DNA from: Clostridiales bacterium
GTDB taxonomy: Bacteria; Bacillota; Clostridia; Lutisporales; Lutisporaceae
Direction of reading: 5' to 3'
Length of the DNA stretch: 6,497 bases
Assembly (NCBI GenBank): GCA_012842725.1
Contig: DUSG01000158.1
Location: 1 to 6,497, forward strand
In this document: piece after piece, positions 5,326 to 6,497 of the stretch
Layout: the number at the start of each line of letters is the position of its first letter
Numbering within the stretch: the first letter of the stretch is position 1
Program-made: the position numbers and the translations under genes
Notes under the pieces: model-generated
The model's input: only the letters and a program-made list of their open reading frames with translations
Told to the model about the DNA's origin: nothing
The model's database searches: none

Positions 5326-6356
5326 AGCTCTATTCCTCCCTCACCGGCTACAACATCACCTATGACATATGCTTTTTCTCCCATTTTTTTCAGGCTTTCC
5401 ATAACCCCGTCTGCATCCGATTTGTCAACTATCATTACAAGCCCTATTCCCATATTGAATGTATTGTATAGCACATCATCATCTATCTTACCTAAATCCT
5501 TCATAAGCCTGAAAATAGGCAGCACATCCCAGCTTCCCAGCTCTACTCTTGCTTTTAATCCCTTTGGTATGGTTCTGGGTATGTTTTCAATGAATCCACC
5601 GCCGGTTATGTGGGCAATACCTTTGATATCATGTTTTCCTGCAAGGTTCAAAATAGTTTTTACATATATCCTTGTAGGCTTTAACAACTCCTCTCCTAGG
5701 AGGCAGTCTAATTCGGAAAATTTATGATCCAGCTTGTAATTATTGATTCCGAAAAACAGCTTCCTGACCAAAGAATACCCATTGCTGTGGATACCGCTTG
5801 ATTGGAGTCCTATGAGCACGTCGCCATGTTTTACCCTTTCACCGTTGATAATCTTCGATTTATCCACTATGCCTACAGCAAAGCCTGCCAGATCATATTC
5901 CTCATCCTTATAAAACCCTGGCATTTCCGCAGTCTCTCCGCCTATTAAGGCACAACCTGCCTCTATACACCCGTCACAGATTCCCTTGACTATGGCTTCT
6001 GCCTTTTTAGGATTCAACCTGCCTGTACCAATATAGTCCAGGAAAAAAATGGGCTTTGCTCCATGGCAGGCTATATCGTTTACACACATGGCAACACAGT
6101 CTATTCCTATGGTATCATGCTTATCCATCATAAATGCTATCTGAAGCTTGGTACCTACTCCATCAGTGCCTGATACTAATACAGGTTCCTTTAATCCCGA
6201 CAAATCAGGCATGAAAAAGCCGCCAAAGCTTCCCAAATCTCCCATAACTCCGGGTATATGGGTCTTTTTCACATGCTCTTTCATCAATCTTACTGCCTCA
6301 TATCCGGCTTCTACATCTACGCCGGCACCCTTATATGTCAATCTCTCCTCATTCAT
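5313..6356 (-). CDS. purM: Phosphoribosylformylglycinamidine cyclo-ligase (AIR synthetase)
   Basis: PurM catalyses step 5 of IMP synthesis: ATP-dependent ring closure of FGAM to aminoimidazole ribonucleotide (AIR). The 347-residue protein has the family's usual length and motifs. These are YKGAGVDVEAG (8-18), GDLGSFGGFF (39-48), SGTDGVGTKLQIA (62-74), the nucleotide/metal-binding IDCVAMCVNDIACHGAKPIFFLDY (85-108), IGGETAEMPGFY (138-149), GLQSSGIHSNGYSL (183-196) and the Gly-rich GIAHITGGGFIENIPR (246-261). The first half is the AIRS N-domain and the second the AIRS C-domain, as in active homodimeric PurM. The ATG at 6356 follows AAGGAGAT (6368-6361) at good spacing. The gene overlaps purN by 13 nt. 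The 141 nt upstream to the window edge hold no gene, so whatever precedes it (purF is common in this position in clostridial operons) is outside the window. Confidence 0.98.
   Translation of the reverse strand: MNEERLTYKGAGVDVEAGYEAVRLMKEHVKKTHIPGVMGDLGSFGGFFMPDLSGLKEPVLVSGTDGVGTKLQIAFMMDKHDTIGIDCVAMCVNDIACHGAKPIFFLDYIGTGRLNPKKAEAIVKGICDGCIEAGCALIGGETAEMPGFYKDEEYDLAGFAVGIVDKSKIINGERVKHGDVLIGLQSSGIHSNGYSLVRKLFFGINNYKLDHKFSELDCLLGEELLKPTRIYVKTILNLAGKHDIKGIAHITGGGFIENIPRTIPKGLKARVELGSWDVLPIFRLMKDLGKIDDDVLYNTFNMGIGLVMIVDKSDADGVMESLKKMGEKAYVIGDVVAGEGGIELCQK
5335..5340 (-). promoter_or_regulatory. purN ribosome binding site inside the end of purM
   Basis: GGGAGG within the last codons of purM lies 9 nt upstream of the purN TTG start. 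It supports the non-ATG start and the 13-nt purM-purN overlap. Confidence 0.75.
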
Positions 6357-6464
6357 ACTTATCTCCTTCCCGACTATTCAACACTAAAACAACATAACTA
6401 TTTAATACTGGAACAGCAAACAATTGAATTTATATTATATGTCTCACTGTCTCTATAAAACTAC

Positions 6465-6495
6465 TGAGCCACAGAGAACCGTCCCCGATGGCTCA
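6465..6495. repeat. REP-like palindrome with GAGAACCGTCCCC core
   Basis: TGAGCCA (6465-6471) and TGGCTCA (6489-6495) form a perfect 7-bp stem around a 17-nt loop containing GAGAACCGTCCCC. From memory, palindromes with this GGGGACGGTTCTC core are widely dispersed in clostridial and other Firmicutes genomes, often near REP-associated tyrosine transposases. No transposase is in the window. On the minus strand it is followed by GTAGTTTTAT, a poor U-tract, so I do not call it a terminator. The window ends two bases later, so a longer array cannot be excluded. Confidence 0.65.
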
Positions 6496-6497
6496 CA

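Noticed and set aside
1748..5727. Plus-strand open frames of 60-140 codons across the pur genes
   Set aside because: They lie opposite well-conserved pur genes, have no family-like sequence or ribosome binding sites, and are antisense shadows.
6434..6439. Internal promoter for purM (TATAAT on the minus strand)
   Set aside because: No -35-like hexamer at 16-18 bp and no extended TG. In such AT-rich DNA a lone TATAAT is expected by chance.

Overview
The window is a chromosomal segment from a low-GC Gram-positive bacterium, most likely an anaerobic Clostridia member. The evidence is AT-rich sequence (about 40% G+C by eye), strong AGGAGG-type ribosome binding sites, GTG and TTG starts, and clostridial-looking purine enzymes such as the PurN loop GKGYYGQ. 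An Acetivibrio/Ruminiclostridium-like relative is my guess from style only.

All five protein genes lie on the minus strand. In transcription order (right to left) they are purM, purN, purH and purD, the distal part of a de novo purine operon, then a ten-helix EamA-family (DMT superfamily) transporter that probably has its own promoter. The four enzymes carry out steps 5, 3, 9+10 and 2 of IMP synthesis. purF, purL, purE, purC and purB are not in the window, and some probably lie beyond the right edge. purM and purN overlap by 13 nt. purH and purD are 13 nt apart, and the purH stop codon lies in the purD ribosome binding site. Both pairs look translationally coupled.

The non-coding DNA is the more unusual part. 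(1) Between purD and the transporter (908-1576) lies a 204-nt element at 1235-1438. It folds into a long multi-helix rod closed by a perfect 15-bp stem and capped by two hairpins. Wobble pairing and an internal G-A loop favour a minus-strand RNA. I think it is a structured ncRNA, possibly of the raiA class, but this needs a covariance-model search. (2) A composite repeat occurs twice in inverted orientation, at 992-1080 and 4707-4615. It consists of 7-bp tandem units (AGARCTM) followed by an AAACCAC..AAAACACT block. The second copy runs into purN and supplies its last four codons and its stop. (3) The roughly 300-bp purN-purH gap is bounded by long inverted arms, holds another 7-bp tandem array and a PurBox-like site, and looks like a repeat insertion inside an otherwise compact operon. 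(4) A REP-like palindrome with the GAGAACCGTCCCC core sits at the right edge, upstream of purM.
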